A stretch of 64,000 nt of DNA. Origin: Secundilactobacillus silagincola (GTDB lineage Bacteria; Bacillota; Bacilli; Lactobacillales; Lactobacillaceae). This document shows positions 41,296 through 49,585 of this stretch, one piece after another (the first letter of the stretch is position 1; every line of letters begins with the position of its first letter). The notes below the pieces were generated by a model. That model worked only from the letters and a program-made list of their open reading frames with translations. It made no database searches and was not told the origin of the DNA. The stretch spans positions 62,001 to 126,000 of the forward strand of contig NZ_BCMJ01000004.1 in assembly GCF_002583405.1 (NCBI RefSeq), written 5' to 3'. The position numbers and the translations under genes are program-made.

Positions 41296-42744
41296 TTGAA
41301 TACAAATCAACCGCAACACCGTTATCATCATTCAAACAATCATAATAATCATCAACCTCGCCCGCACCAGCAAACTGGCGTCCAGGTCACCCTTGGTCAG
41401 CGTTTTCCGCTGACTATTAAGCGTCTGGGCATCAACGGCGAAGGTATCGGCTACTTCAAACGTAAGCTGGTCTTCGTTAAGGGCGCCCTGCCAAACGAAG
41501 TTATCGTGGCCGAAGTCACTGGCATCAAGCCCTCATTTCTAACGGCTAAGATTCACCGTCTCAAGACTCCTAGTCCAGATCGAGTTAACCCTCGTGACGA
41601 CTATGCCGCTGAAGTTGGTGGCTTTGAGTTGGAACATCTAGCTTACCCAGCGCAATTAGACTTTAAACGTGATGTCGTATTACAGTCACTGGAAAAATTT
41701 CAGCCTAAGGGTTATCGAAATTTCGAGTTAAAGCCCACTATTGGCATGGATAATCCCTATGAATACCGCAACAAGGCCCAGTTCCAAGTTCGTCGGGACG
41801 AAGACGGCCACGTGATTGCCGGTCTTTACCGGGAACGTAGCCACGATCTAGTCGATCTAAAGACCTGTTCCGTTCAGATGCCAGCCACCATGCGTGTCAT
41901 CCGTGGCGTCGTTGATTTAATGGAAGAACTGGACGTCAGCACCTACGACGAAAAGCACGGCACCGGCCTGGTTCGGACAGTGGTTGTTCGGGTCGCTAAG
42001 GGAACTGGTGAAGTCCAAGTGGTTTTCGTCACCGCTAAGGCTCCCTTCCCGCAAGAAGCTGAGATGGTTGACCAACTGCTGACGAAATTCCCAGAAGTCG
42101 TTTCCATCATGCAAAATATCAATAATGATAAAACTTCGCTTATTTGGGGTGAAAAAACCACGTTACTTGCTGGCAAACCACAAATTCGCGAGGTCCTCAA
42201 TGGCCTGCAGTTCAACTTATCCGCACGGGCCTTCTTACAGTTGAATCCTTACCAAACCGTGCGACTCTACGACGAGGCGTTGAAAGCACTAGCCTTGTCC
42301 GATAACGAAACTGTGATTGATGCTTATTCTGGTGTAGGTACTATTGGTTTATCCATTGCCCACGCTGCTAAAGAAGTGCGCGGGATGGACGTAATTGCTG
42401 ACGCTGTAGATGACGCTAACGAAAACGCTCGAATCAATAACATCGACAACGTGCATTACGAAACTGGCACGGCTGAAACGATCATTCCTAAGTGGCTCAA
42501 TGAAGGCTTCCGGCCGGATGCACTCATCGTTGATCCACCACGTACCGGCTTAGATGACGGTCTGATCAACGCCATTTTAAGTGCTAAACCGAAAAAATTT
42601 GTCTACATTTCCTGCAACCCCTCTACTCTGGCACGCGATTTAGTGAAATTAACCAATCAGTACCACGTGGACTACATTCAATCAGTCGATATGATGCCAC
42701 AAACGGCTCGTTGCGAAGCCGTTGTGAAATTTACTCGGGCTTAA
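41296..42744 (+). CDS. rlmD: 23S rRNA (uracil-5-)-methyltransferase, RlmD/RlmCD type
   Basis: 482 residues, TTG start with AGGAT upstream. An unusual His/Asn/Gln-rich tail (first 28 residues) precedes a TRAM domain (about 30-88) and an RNA m5U methyltransferase core: SAM motif IDAYSGVGTIGLSIA near 345, VDPPRTGLDD near 415 and catalytic Cys in YISCNPSTLARDL near 433. Related enzymes hold a 4Fe-4S cluster through C...CGGC; here the matching stretch is AAEVGGFELEHLAY, so the cysteines are missing and the cluster is presumably lost. Monocistronic. Confidence 0.88.
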   Translation: MNTNQPQHRYHHSNNHNNHQPRPHQQTGVQVTLGQRFPLTIKRLGINGEGIGYFKRKLVFVKGALPNEVIVAEVTGIKPSFLTAKIHRLKTPSPDRVNPRDDYAAEVGGFELEHLAYPAQLDFKRDVVLQSLEKFQPKGYRNFELKPTIGMDNPYEYRNKAQFQVRRDEDGHVIAGLYRERSHDLVDLKTCSVQMPATMRVIRGVVDLMEELDVSTYDEKHGTGLVRTVVVRVAKGTGEVQVVFVTAKAPFPQEAEMVDQLLTKFPEVVSIMQNINNDKTSLIWGEKTTLLAGKPQIREVLNGLQFNLSARAFLQLNPYQTVRLYDEALKALALSDNETVIDAYSGVGTIGLSIAHAAKEVRGMDVIADAVDDANENARINNIDNVHYETGTAETIIPKWLNEGFRPDALIVDPPRTGLDDGLINAILSAKPKKFVYISCNPSTLARDLVKLTNQYHVDYIQSVDMMPQTARCEAVVKFTRA

Positions 42745-42840
42745 CGGTAGCCAAAAATTGCATTTAGGCTTATCATAGTGAAATAAACAGTTTGACCAAG
42801 TTTGACTTTTAAAAGATTCAGTGTAGAAAAGAGGGTTTAA

Positions 42841-43275
42841 ATGCAAAATCCATTTGGAAACGGCGATAACGGCGACAATAACGAAGGCCCAAACGGTATT
42901 CCAGTGCCGCCTAACTATGCTACCGTTGTAAAAGAGGGTAATGGTGATATTCGAATCGGCAAAGTCGGTTTCTCGTATACGACCTTTCTCTTCTCCTTCC
43001 TCGTTCCCATCTTTCGGGGAGATTGGTACAATTTCCTTTGTATGATTGGTGTGAACCTTGGGATTGTCTTAGGACTTTATTCCATTCACTTTTCTTCGAT
43101 GCAAACCTTTAGTACGGTTACCAGCGTTCTCCAATTCGTGTTGAGCTTCGTTTGGGGCTACTTGTACAATCTGATGTACTTCCGTCATTTGTTCAATCGT
43201 GGTTTTAAGCCGGCAACACAGCGATCGAAAGATTTGTTGACTAAAAGTGGCTACTTAAAAACCAAAAAAGACTAA
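42841..43275 (+). CDS. Small membrane protein (DUF2628-like)
   Basis: 144 residues: a hydrophilic Asn/Gly/Asp-rich N-terminus (about 1-40), then FSYTTFLFSFLVPIFRGDWY and two more hydrophobic segments to about residue 115, and a basic C-terminus with YFRHLFNRGFKPAT. The 'fsw.aflF...w.l.rg.w' entry into the membrane is typical of DUF2628 and related small integral proteins of unknown role. GAGGG lies before ATG. Its own terminator follows. Confidence 0.65.
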   Translation: MQNPFGNGDNGDNNEGPNGIPVPPNYATVVKEGNGDIRIGKVGFSYTTFLFSFLVPIFRGDWYNFLCMIGVNLGIVLGLYSIHFSSMQTFSTVTSVLQFVLSFVWGYLYNLMYFRHLFNRGFKPATQRSKDLLTKSGYLKTKKD

Positions 43276-43313
43276 AAATAAGCGTGAAGCAAAAATTGCT
43301 TCACGCTTATTTT
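43275..43313. terminator. Bidirectional intrinsic terminator
   Basis: AAATAAGCGTGAAGC pairs with GCTTCACGCTTATTT between convergent genes. Confidence 0.75.
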
Positions 43314-43317
43314 GTTG

Positions 43318-44634
43318 CTATATTTTTAACGCCTTTTGCATTGTCTGCTCATCATAAAACCATAGCACCGCAAACATAACTCCGTAAATAGCCAATGGAA
43401 TCCACACATAATTCCAATTGATCATCGTTAGCGTGGCGGTATTTTGTCGCTGTCCAGGTGCATAGCCGGATAGTTGGAACAGCCCAGCTGTAATCAAGCC
43501 GCCAACTCCAAGGCCAACGTTTACCCCAAAGTTATCGCTAGCAGCCAGAATGCCTTCTGCCTGAATCCCCATGGTGACGCCATAACGAATTGTATCTGCA
43601 ATCATGATGGAAACTAGCCCAACGACCATGCCGTGACCAATGGCGTTGATCACTACACCGGTGAATAAAATCGGTAACGTGTTCAAATAGACCCCCGCTG
43701 CCAGCACTAGCTGACCGCCAAACGCTGTCACGATACCGGTTAACATGGTTTTCTTATTCCCATGTAAACTGGATAATCGCATAATTAGTACCACCCCAAT
43801 TAACGAGGTTAAGGTAAAACTATTGGCCAGTGGTACCAGCGATTCCTTATTCAGCGTGTACTTGAAATAGTAAATCGCCGTTTGATTTTTAATAGCAGTG
43901 ACTAGCCAAAATAGCAAGATTACGATAGAAATACGAATCCAAGGTTGATTTTTTAAAATCATTGGCAGAACTTGCTTAACCGGTTGGTGAGCAATCTGCT
44001 TGTTGGTAAACCGTTCGCGGACGTGAAAAAAGGTGTTCCAAATGAGGATCAATGAAATCACACTAAACAACATCATCGTCAGCAAAAAGCCCTGTTGCTG
44101 ATTACCATGACCGAAAAACGCCACTAACGGCAACGTGAAAACCGCCACGATAATTTGCACGGAACTGCCAGAGAATTGCCGGATCACTCCCAGCAGTGTC
44201 AGTTCGCGTTCGTTTTGTGACATGGTGGGCAGGATGGACGTGATGGGCAGGTTCACCGCCGTGTAGAAGAAACCCAGCCCCAAGTATGTGACATAGGCCC
44301 AAATTAATTTACCCGTATGAGAAAAATCTGGAGTAACAAAGGTTAACACTGCAAATAATACGTAAGGTAAGGCATACCACAAAAAGAACGGCCGGCTCTT
44401 GCCATACCGGGAATGGGTATGATCGATCATTAGCCCAATCAGCGGACTCTCAATCACATCCGCCACCCGTGCCACGATGAATAAAATCGCTACCGCACCG
44501 GGCGTCAAACCGTAAACATCCGTGTAAAAGAACAGTAGGTAGGTGGTCATCACCTGAAAGACTAAGTTGTCAGCCGCGTCGCTCAGCCCATAGCTGATGC
44601 GCTCCGGCCACTTCGTTTGCCAAGTTTGATTCAC
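43318..44634 (-). CDS. GPH-family sugar:cation symporter
   Basis: 438 residues and 12 predicted membrane helices, of the glycoside-pentoside-hexuronide (MelB/XylP) family: ERISYGLSDAADNLVFQVMT at the start with the cation-site aspartates, VARVADVIESPLIGLMIDHT, and the cytoplasmic loop HSRYGKSRPFFLWYALPY. It lacks the C-terminal IIA domain of LacS-type proteins. It imports an unidentified glycoside or pentose with H+ or Na+. No sugar catabolic gene is adjacent, so the substrate is open. Confidence 0.88.
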   Translation of the reverse strand: MNQTWQTKWPERISYGLSDAADNLVFQVMTTYLLFFYTDVYGLTPGAVAILFIVARVADVIESPLIGLMIDHTHSRYGKSRPFFLWYALPYVLFAVLTFVTPDFSHTGKLIWAYVTYLGLGFFYTAVNLPITSILPTMSQNERELTLLGVIRQFSGSSVQIIVAVFTLPLVAFFGHGNQQQGFLLTMMLFSVISLILIWNTFFHVRERFTNKQIAHQPVKQVLPMILKNQPWIRISIVILLFWLVTAIKNQTAIYYFKYTLNKESLVPLANSFTLTSLIGVVLIMRLSSLHGNKKTMLTGIVTAFGGQLVLAAGVYLNTLPILFTGVVINAIGHGMVVGLVSIMIADTIRYGVTMGIQAEGILAASDNFGVNVGLGVGGLITAGLFQLSGYAPGQRQNTATLTMINWNYVWIPLAIYGVMFAVLWFYDEQTMQKALKI

Positions 44635-44754
44635 AGTTGGTCACCGACTTTACTTTGTATTGGTTAGTTCGTGATAGAGTTCGTCTGAGATGATGTGGTT
44701 TGTCCACATCCAAGCCATGTGACCCAGCACTTCTGAAATATACTAAGATAAGAG

Positions 44755-44788
44755 AGTCAAAATACGACGGTATTTTGGCTCCTTTTTT
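44755..44788 (+). terminator. Intrinsic terminator
   Basis: AGTCAAAATAC pairs with GTATTTTGGCT, then a T-run, in the gap before the IS110 element. Confidence 0.6.
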
Positions 44789-44879
44789 GATACATTAAGG
44801 ATGGGACAAAAGGTCGCGAGCACGTTAGGCAAATACTGTCTTAGCTGAAAAGGGCCGTCCCTAAAAATGAGATCTGAAA

Positions 44880-44945
44880 GTTTGTTCTAAGTATATTGGC
44901 TAATAAAAGTCGAGTTTAGAAAATTAAACAATCAGATTGTGTATC
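44880..44945 (+). ncRNA. Candidate bridge RNA segment of the IS110 element
   Basis: Stem TTCTAA (near 44893) with TTAGAA (near 44927), flanked by GTTT/AAAC and enclosing a loop of about 25 bases, directly upstream of the transposase. Internal loops in such a stem would be the target- and donor-binding sites. No promoter was identified. This is inference from the element family. Confidence 0.3.
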
Positions 44946-44968
44946 TAATAATTATATGGAGGTGTTTT

Positions 44969-46195
44969 ATGACTAATAAAATTGTTGGTGTAGGCATCGA
45001 TGTCAGTGCTTATAAACTCGACATCGCAATTTTAAACACTGATGCAGAGTTATTGAGTACTGATCAAGTGGAAAGTAATGCAGAAGGCTTTAAAAAGCTT
45101 TTTCGTATCTTAAGTAAACAATTGAACGCCGTTCAGATTGTTTTCGAGGCAACCGGTATCTACTCGAATAAATTGGTTCGTTTTCTAAATGAACTACATT
45201 TTAGCTTCGAATGCATCAATCCACTGGTTGCCAGGCAGTTAAGTACGGGTTTGCGACAAAATAAGACCGATCGTGTCGATGCAATCAAATTGGCTCGCAT
45301 CGCTATCAGTGATAGCTTCCAGCCATCCTATGTACGTGATGAAGCCTATGAAAAGCTCTATCAATTAGATCGATGGTATGAAAATGAGAATCGCAATATT
45401 GTCATCTTTAAAAATCGTTTTGATAAGATTCAACAACAGACGTTTCCCGTCAAAGGCTTCCCGGTATCTAAGGACCAGTCATTGTTTTATGAGCTGTTTA
45501 TTATTTTCCCGCACGCAGACTGGGTCTTACGTTCCAGTCTTAAACAAGTAACTGAAAAACTGAAAGTTCATCTTTCTAAACAACATCCTAGAACCAACTG
45601 GGGTAAGTATGCCAAGCTACTCCATTCTTACGCCGTAAAAGCCGTTCCCAGCGTTATAAGTGATGCGCCTAATTCAAAATATCTGATTCAGCTTGGCCAT
45701 CAAATTTTAACTGTAATGGATACTAAAGCACAGCTCATCAAAAATATGATTGAAATCGGTAGTACATTCCCGGCTTTCAAATATCTCTGCTCAATACCAG
45801 GAATTGCTGAAACCTCAGCTATCAGGATAATCGCTGAAATAGGCGATATTAGCCGATTTGATAACACTAACCAGATCAATGCCTTTATCGGCATTGATCT
45901 TAGGCACTTTGAATCGGGCCTATTTACTGGTTCAGATACTATCAGTAAACGGGGCAACAAGATTGCTCGCAAGCTTTTGTATCAGTGTGTCTTTCAAATA
46001 GTTCAGACTTGTACTCTGACCCATAAAAAATGCCATATTGCTGACTACTATTATTACCAAACAAAAAAGCAGTCTTCTTCACCCAAGAAGACTGCCATTG
46101 CTTGCATACATCGCCTACTGAGAACGATATATGGAATGTGTAAATATGGTGAATCATATCAATATAAGTTCCATAAAAATCAACTGATTCAATAG
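44969..46195 (+). CDS. IS110-family transposase (DEDD/serine recombinase)
   Basis: 408 residues; ATG at 44969 with GGAGG six bases upstream. The N-terminal RuvC-like DEDD domain shows VGVGIDVSAYKLDIAIL (first Asp), FEATGIYSNKLVRFL (Glu) and QNKTDRVDAIKLARIA (two Asp). The C-terminal Tnp20 domain shows LCSIPGIAETSAIRIIAEIG, NAFIGIDLRHFESGLF and SKRGNKIARKLLYQ, including the serine region used as nucleophile. All catalytic positions appear intact, so the element may be active. Confidence 0.92.
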   Translation: MTNKIVGVGIDVSAYKLDIAILNTDAELLSTDQVESNAEGFKKLFRILSKQLNAVQIVFEATGIYSNKLVRFLNELHFSFECINPLVARQLSTGLRQNKTDRVDAIKLARIAISDSFQPSYVRDEAYEKLYQLDRWYENENRNIVIFKNRFDKIQQQTFPVKGFPVSKDQSLFYELFIIFPHADWVLRSSLKQVTEKLKVHLSKQHPRTNWGKYAKLLHSYAVKAVPSVISDAPNSKYLIQLGHQILTVMDTKAQLIKNMIEIGSTFPAFKYLCSIPGIAETSAIRIIAEIGDISRFDNTNQINAFIGIDLRHFESGLFTGSDTISKRGNKIARKLLYQCVFQIVQTCTLTHKKCHIADYYYYQTKKQSSSPKKTAIACIHRLLRTIYGMCKYGESYQYKFHKNQLIQ

Positions 46196-46218
46196 TATTT
46201 TATCATGAAAAAATACTA
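46193..46218 (+). terminator. Hairpin after the transposase gene
   Basis: AGTATTTT pairs with AAAATACT, overlapping the stop codon. Confidence 0.45.
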
Positions 46219-46292
46219 AAATCAGTAGGTCTATTTAAGTGTACCCTAATTTCCTAGAAAACATCGTCAAAAGAGTTGTCTTTTGGTAGAAA

Positions 46293-46411
46293 AACGTGCT
46301 CAAACAAGCAGACAGCTGCATGTAAGGCCCCTTTCTCACAAACCCCAAGCCCATGGGTTTATGAGAAAGGGGCCTTACACTCCGCTATCTAAACGCTTGT
46401 TTTCACACTCT
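46293..46411 (-). repeat. Structured repeat family A, copy A9
   Basis: Reverse orientation: ACGTGCTCAAACAAGCAGACAG...CTATCTAAACGCTTGTTTTCACACTCT. The variable stem is TGTAAGGCCCCTTTCTC with GAGAAAGGGGCCTTACA; the apical hairpin is AACCC/GGGTT instead of AAATCC/GGATTT. It lies downstream of IS110. Confidence 0.75.
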
Positions 46412-46420
46412 TCTTTTGAA

Positions 46421-46535
46421 ACGTGCTCACGCAAGCAGAGAGTTGCAAATAAGGCATAAGCAACAAAAATCCAAAACCGGGATTTCTGTCGCTTATGCCT
46501 TATTCTCCACTCTCTAATCGCTTGCGTTCACACTC
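46421..46535 (-). repeat. Structured repeat family A, copy A10
   Basis: Reverse orientation, tandem to A9. Read on the minus strand it starts six bases after the stop codon of the 46541-47386 gene with AGAGTGTGAACGCAAGCG. The variable stem is AATAAGGCATAAGC with GCTTATGCCTTATT; apical AAATCC/GGATTT. Confidence 0.8.
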
Positions 46536-46540
46536 TGTTT

Positions 46541-47386
46541 TTAATCCCCCACCGGATGAATATGATCCACTGCGGCGACCTGATTCAAGAACGCCATATC
46601 CTTATCGCTGATCTCAAAATCAAGCTCCGCATTGGCCTTCACGTGCGCCATTGACCGTGCTTTTGGTAGCGGTGCAATGTCATTTTGAATCACAAAACGC
46701 AAAGCTAACTGTGGTACCGAGACCTGATAAGATTCAGCAATCCGCTTTAAATCAGGATCATTTACCAAATCACCGGTTGCTAATGGTGAGTAAGCCTGAA
46801 TGACAATCCCGTTATCCTTAGCTGTCTTTACAATAGAATCTTGAGTGTATCCAACGTAGTACTGAATCTGATCTACCGCAGGGGTCACCGTCAAACCGTC
46901 CCAAGTTAACAGGTTCTCCAAATCATGGGTATTAAAGTTTGAAACACCCACCGATTTTGCCCGACCGCTGTTGTAAATATCCTGCATTGCACGCCAAACA
47001 TCGCGATTTTCAGCATCATGGTTGGTACCCATCTGTGCCCATGGCCATGGCGCGTGAATGATGTAAGAGTCAACGTAATCAAGATCCAGCGCCTTTAAAC
47101 TGCTATCAAAGTCAGCCATAGCTTGATCATAAGACTTCGATTCTCCAGGCAACTTGGTCTGAACAAACAGGTCCTCCCGCGCTACATCACTAGCCGCAAT
47201 AGCTTCACCAACACTCTTTTCGTTTTGGTAAGCCTTGGCAGTATCAATAAACCGGTAACCAGCTTTCAGTGCATTGCTAACGGCATCAAAAGTTTCCTTT
47301 CCCGGTTTGGTCTGCCAAGTACCAAAACCAACTTTAGGCATTTTTAAACCATTACTTAATTCAAACGTATCTGTAATTGTAGTCAT
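46541..47386 (-). CDS. Aldo/keto reductase (second copy)
   Basis: 281 residues; GGGAGG precedes ATG. Catalytic regions match the paralogue at 36572-37420: DTAKAYQNEKSVGEAI (Asp, Tyr), LFVQTKLPG (Lys), SYIIHAPWPW (His) and the cofactor loop IAPLPKARSMAHVKAN. The His neighbourhood (HAPWP instead of HWPNP) differs, so substrates may differ. Monocistronic; a family A repeat starts right behind the stop codon. Confidence 0.9.
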   Translation of the reverse strand: MTTITDTFELSNGLKMPKVGFGTWQTKPGKETFDAVSNALKAGYRFIDTAKAYQNEKSVGEAIAASDVAREDLFVQTKLPGESKSYDQAMADFDSSLKALDLDYVDSYIIHAPWPWAQMGTNHDAENRDVWRAMQDIYNSGRAKSVGVSNFNTHDLENLLTWDGLTVTPAVDQIQYYVGYTQDSIVKTAKDNGIVIQAYSPLATGDLVNDPDLKRIAESYQVSVPQLALRFVIQNDIAPLPKARSMAHVKANAELDFEISDKDMAFLNQVAAVDHIHPVGD

Positions 47387-47469
47387 TCGAATTCCTCCCT
47401 ATCCAGTTATCCAATATATTATATGACCTTATAGTAGGTCGAAGGCAATCAAGAACACTTATCAGTCAG

Positions 47470-48075
47470 TCATTTACCCGCTGAAAAATCTTGCCCGTTA
47501 AATCCGGTACGATCCGTCTCAGTAATTTGTCGTAATACCCGACAAGGATTCCCCGCAGCAATCACGTTATCTGGAATATCCTTAGTTACAACGCTGCCGG
47601 CACCGATAATAACGTTACTGCCAATGGTAACTCCCGGTAAAACCGTGACGTTAGCTGCTAGCCAAACATCATTGCCAATGGTAATTGATTTAGCAATACA
47701 GCCACCCGTTCGTCGCTCAACTGGGTCAAACAGATGATTACTGGTGTAAAGTCCCACTTTAGGCCCAAAAAGAACGTGTGACCCAATCGTAATGGGCGCG
47801 CCATCCAACATCACGCAATCATAGTTGGCGTAAAAATGATCGCCAATATTAATGTTGCGGCCAAATTCACATCTGAAATTAGGTTCCACAAATGGTGTTT
47901 CGCCCACGTGTCCAACTAACTGCGTGAATAGTTCATTTCGTTTATCCGGGTCGACTGTCCCGTTCAATTTCTGAGTAACTGCCGTTGCCGTTTCTCGTAC
48001 CTTCATTAATTTCGGATCCACATCATCGTACGGCTGACCAGTTGCCATATAAGCAAATTTTTCGTCTAAATTCAT
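47470..48075 (-). CDS. Sugar O-acetyltransferase (maltose/galactoside acetyltransferase type)
   Basis: 201 residues: N-terminal Mac helix region (KFAYMATGQPYDDVDPKLMK) and a left-handed beta-helix built of hexapeptide repeats from about residue 75 to 180 (ITIGSHVLFGPKVGLY, SITIGNDVWLAANVTVLPGV, TIGSNVIIGAGSVVTKDIPD). Catalytic His lies in YTSNHLFDP near 115. Such enzymes acetylate non-metabolisable sugars with acetyl-CoA. Shine-Dalgarno GGGGAGAT pairs with the ATCTCCCC loop of the candidate small RNA. Confidence 0.88.
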   Translation of the reverse strand: MNLDEKFAYMATGQPYDDVDPKLMKVRETATAVTQKLNGTVDPDKRNELFTQLVGHVGETPFVEPNFRCEFGRNINIGDHFYANYDCVMLDGAPITIGSHVLFGPKVGLYTSNHLFDPVERRTGGCIAKSITIGNDVWLAANVTVLPGVTIGSNVIIGAGSVVTKDIPDNVIAAGNPCRVLRQITETDRTGFNGQDFSAGK

Positions 48076-48115
48076 TTAAATCTCCCCAGTTTCGTTTTAA
48101 TCCCATTATATCGCA

Positions 48116-48170
48116 AAATCCCGTTATGATTTAACAGCACTGTAAGGTGTTGAAATCATAACGGGATTCA
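48116..48170. terminator. Long perfect inverted repeat, bidirectional terminator
   Basis: AATCCCGTTATGATTT pairs with AAATCATAACGGGATT, with a further inner CAGCAC/GTGTTG segment, between the acetyltransferase promoter region and the aminotransferase stop. Confidence 0.7.
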
Positions 48171-48193
48171 AAATTCATTTAAACGATTTTTAA

Positions 48194-49396
48194 TTACTTA
48201 GTAGCTGGTTCAGCAGACATCACTTCATCAAGTGCTTCAGCTAACTTCTTAACACCATCCACGATACCGTCTTCAGGTGTGTTGGAGTAGTTCATTCTAA
48301 ATGTTCCTGGAACTGGTTCGTTACCAAAGAATGGATCACCAGGAACCACGGCAACGTTACGTTTCAGTGCGACATCAAATAACTTTTGTGAACTCTTAAC
48401 GCCTGGTACTGTAACCCATAAGAACATACCACCTTCAGGATTACTGTGTGAAACACCCTTAGGGAAGTACTTATCAATAGCGTCAACCATGATTTGTTCA
48501 CGCTTATGATAGAGTGCACTGATAGCTTTGATGTGATCGTTGATATCATTGTCGGTAAAGTACTGTGCACATACATATTGTGAGAAACTGTCAGTATGCA
48601 AATCAGCAGACTGCTTCATCATGGTGTACTTTTTAAGCAGCTTTGGTTCTGCCACTACCCAGCCAATCCGCAGACCAGGTGAGAAAATCTTCGACATGGT
48701 GCCCATGTAAATCACATGACCAGTCTTATCGAGTGACTTCAATGAAGGTAAGTTTTCACCTTCCCAGCGAATAGCACCGTATGGGTTATCTTCAAGAACC
48801 ATAACGTCATATTTATCAGCTAATTCAACTAACTTCTTTCGGCGTTCCAAGGTCATCGTTCGGCCAGTTGGGTTTTGGAAAGTAGGTACGGTGTAGATCA
48901 AACGAGCATCTGGATTGTTCTTCAAAGCTTCTTCCAAAGAATCCATCTTCATGCCATCTTCATCCATATCAACGCCAACAAAGTTAGCACCGTATGAACG
49001 GAAAACGTCAACGGCAGTTAAATAAGTTGGGTCTTCAACGATAACGGTACTGCCTTCATCGAGGAACATCTTACCAGTTAAATCAATCGATTGTTGTGAA
49101 CCAGTGGCAATCATAACGTGGTCCGCAGTGGTATGAATACCTTCAACTTCCAACCGCTTTAAAATAACATTGCGTAATTCAGGAACACCTTGTGCGGAGC
49201 CATATTGTAATGCAGCTGGACCCTTTTCGTCTAAGACTTTATCAGCAGCAGCTTTAACTTCCTTAACTGGGAATAATTCCGGTGCAGGTAAGCCACCAGC
49301 AAATGACGTTACTGCGGGGTTTGCAGCTGCCTTTAAAATTTCACCAACGGGATCATTATCAGTCTTAGGTACGCGACTCGAAAATTTGTAGTCCAT
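48194..49396 (-). CDS. PLP-dependent aminotransferase, fold type I (2-aminoadipate/aromatic type)
   Basis: 400 residues; ATG at 49396 with GAGGAG upstream. Motifs: SFAGGLPAPELFP near residue 35, TGSQQSIDLTGKMFLDEGST near 95-115, TVPTFQNPTGRTMTLERRKK near 165, LEDNPYGAIRW near 200 and the PLP lysine in MGTMSKIFSPGLRIGWV near 235. This is the class I/II group including LysN-type 2-aminoadipate transaminase and the aminotransferases of branched or aromatic amino acid catabolism. Partner 2-oxoacid unknown. Followed by a terminator; the permease gene upstream is separate. Confidence 0.85.
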   Translation of the reverse strand: MDYKFSSRVPKTDNDPVGEILKAAANPAVTSFAGGLPAPELFPVKEVKAAADKVLDEKGPAALQYGSAQGVPELRNVILKRLEVEGIHTTADHVMIATGSQQSIDLTGKMFLDEGSTVIVEDPTYLTAVDVFRSYGANFVGVDMDEDGMKMDSLEEALKNNPDARLIYTVPTFQNPTGRTMTLERRKKLVELADKYDVMVLEDNPYGAIRWEGENLPSLKSLDKTGHVIYMGTMSKIFSPGLRIGWVVAEPKLLKKYTMMKQSADLHTDSFSQYVCAQYFTDNDINDHIKAISALYHKREQIMVDAIDKYFPKGVSHSNPEGGMFLWVTVPGVKSSQKLFDVALKRNVAVVPGDPFFGNEPVPGTFRMNYSNTPEDGIVDGVKKLAEALDEVMSAEPATK

Positions 49397-49543
49397 ATAA
49401 AACACTCCTCTATATGTAAGTTTACTAAAATACATTATGTTAATCCCTGCACATACAGCGATTTAGTTAGTATTATAGCACATAAAATTAGATTATGATT
49501 AGGAAATTAATAATAATACCACTATTTTTTGATTTTCCTCAAA

Positions 49544-49577
49544 TAAAAAAAGCGATGCACATTTGAATGCATCGCTC
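49544..49577 (-). terminator. Terminator of the second amino acid permease gene
   Basis: Minus strand GCGATGCATTC, loop, GTGCATCGC with a T-run of seven. Confidence 0.75.
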
Positions 49578-49585
49578 TCTTGAAA

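Larger units (their letters stand above)
44800..46250 (+). mobile_element. IS110-family insertion sequence (ends not resolved)
   Basis: One transposase gene (44969-46195) with about 170 non-coding bases before it and a hairpin after it. No terminal inverted repeats or target duplications are evident, as normal for IS110 elements, so the boundaries given are estimates. IS110 elements use a bridge RNA from a non-coding end to choose target and donor. A stem-loop GTTTGTTCTAA...TTTAGAAAATTAAAC at about 44888-44936 is a candidate part of such an RNA. Confidence 0.7.
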
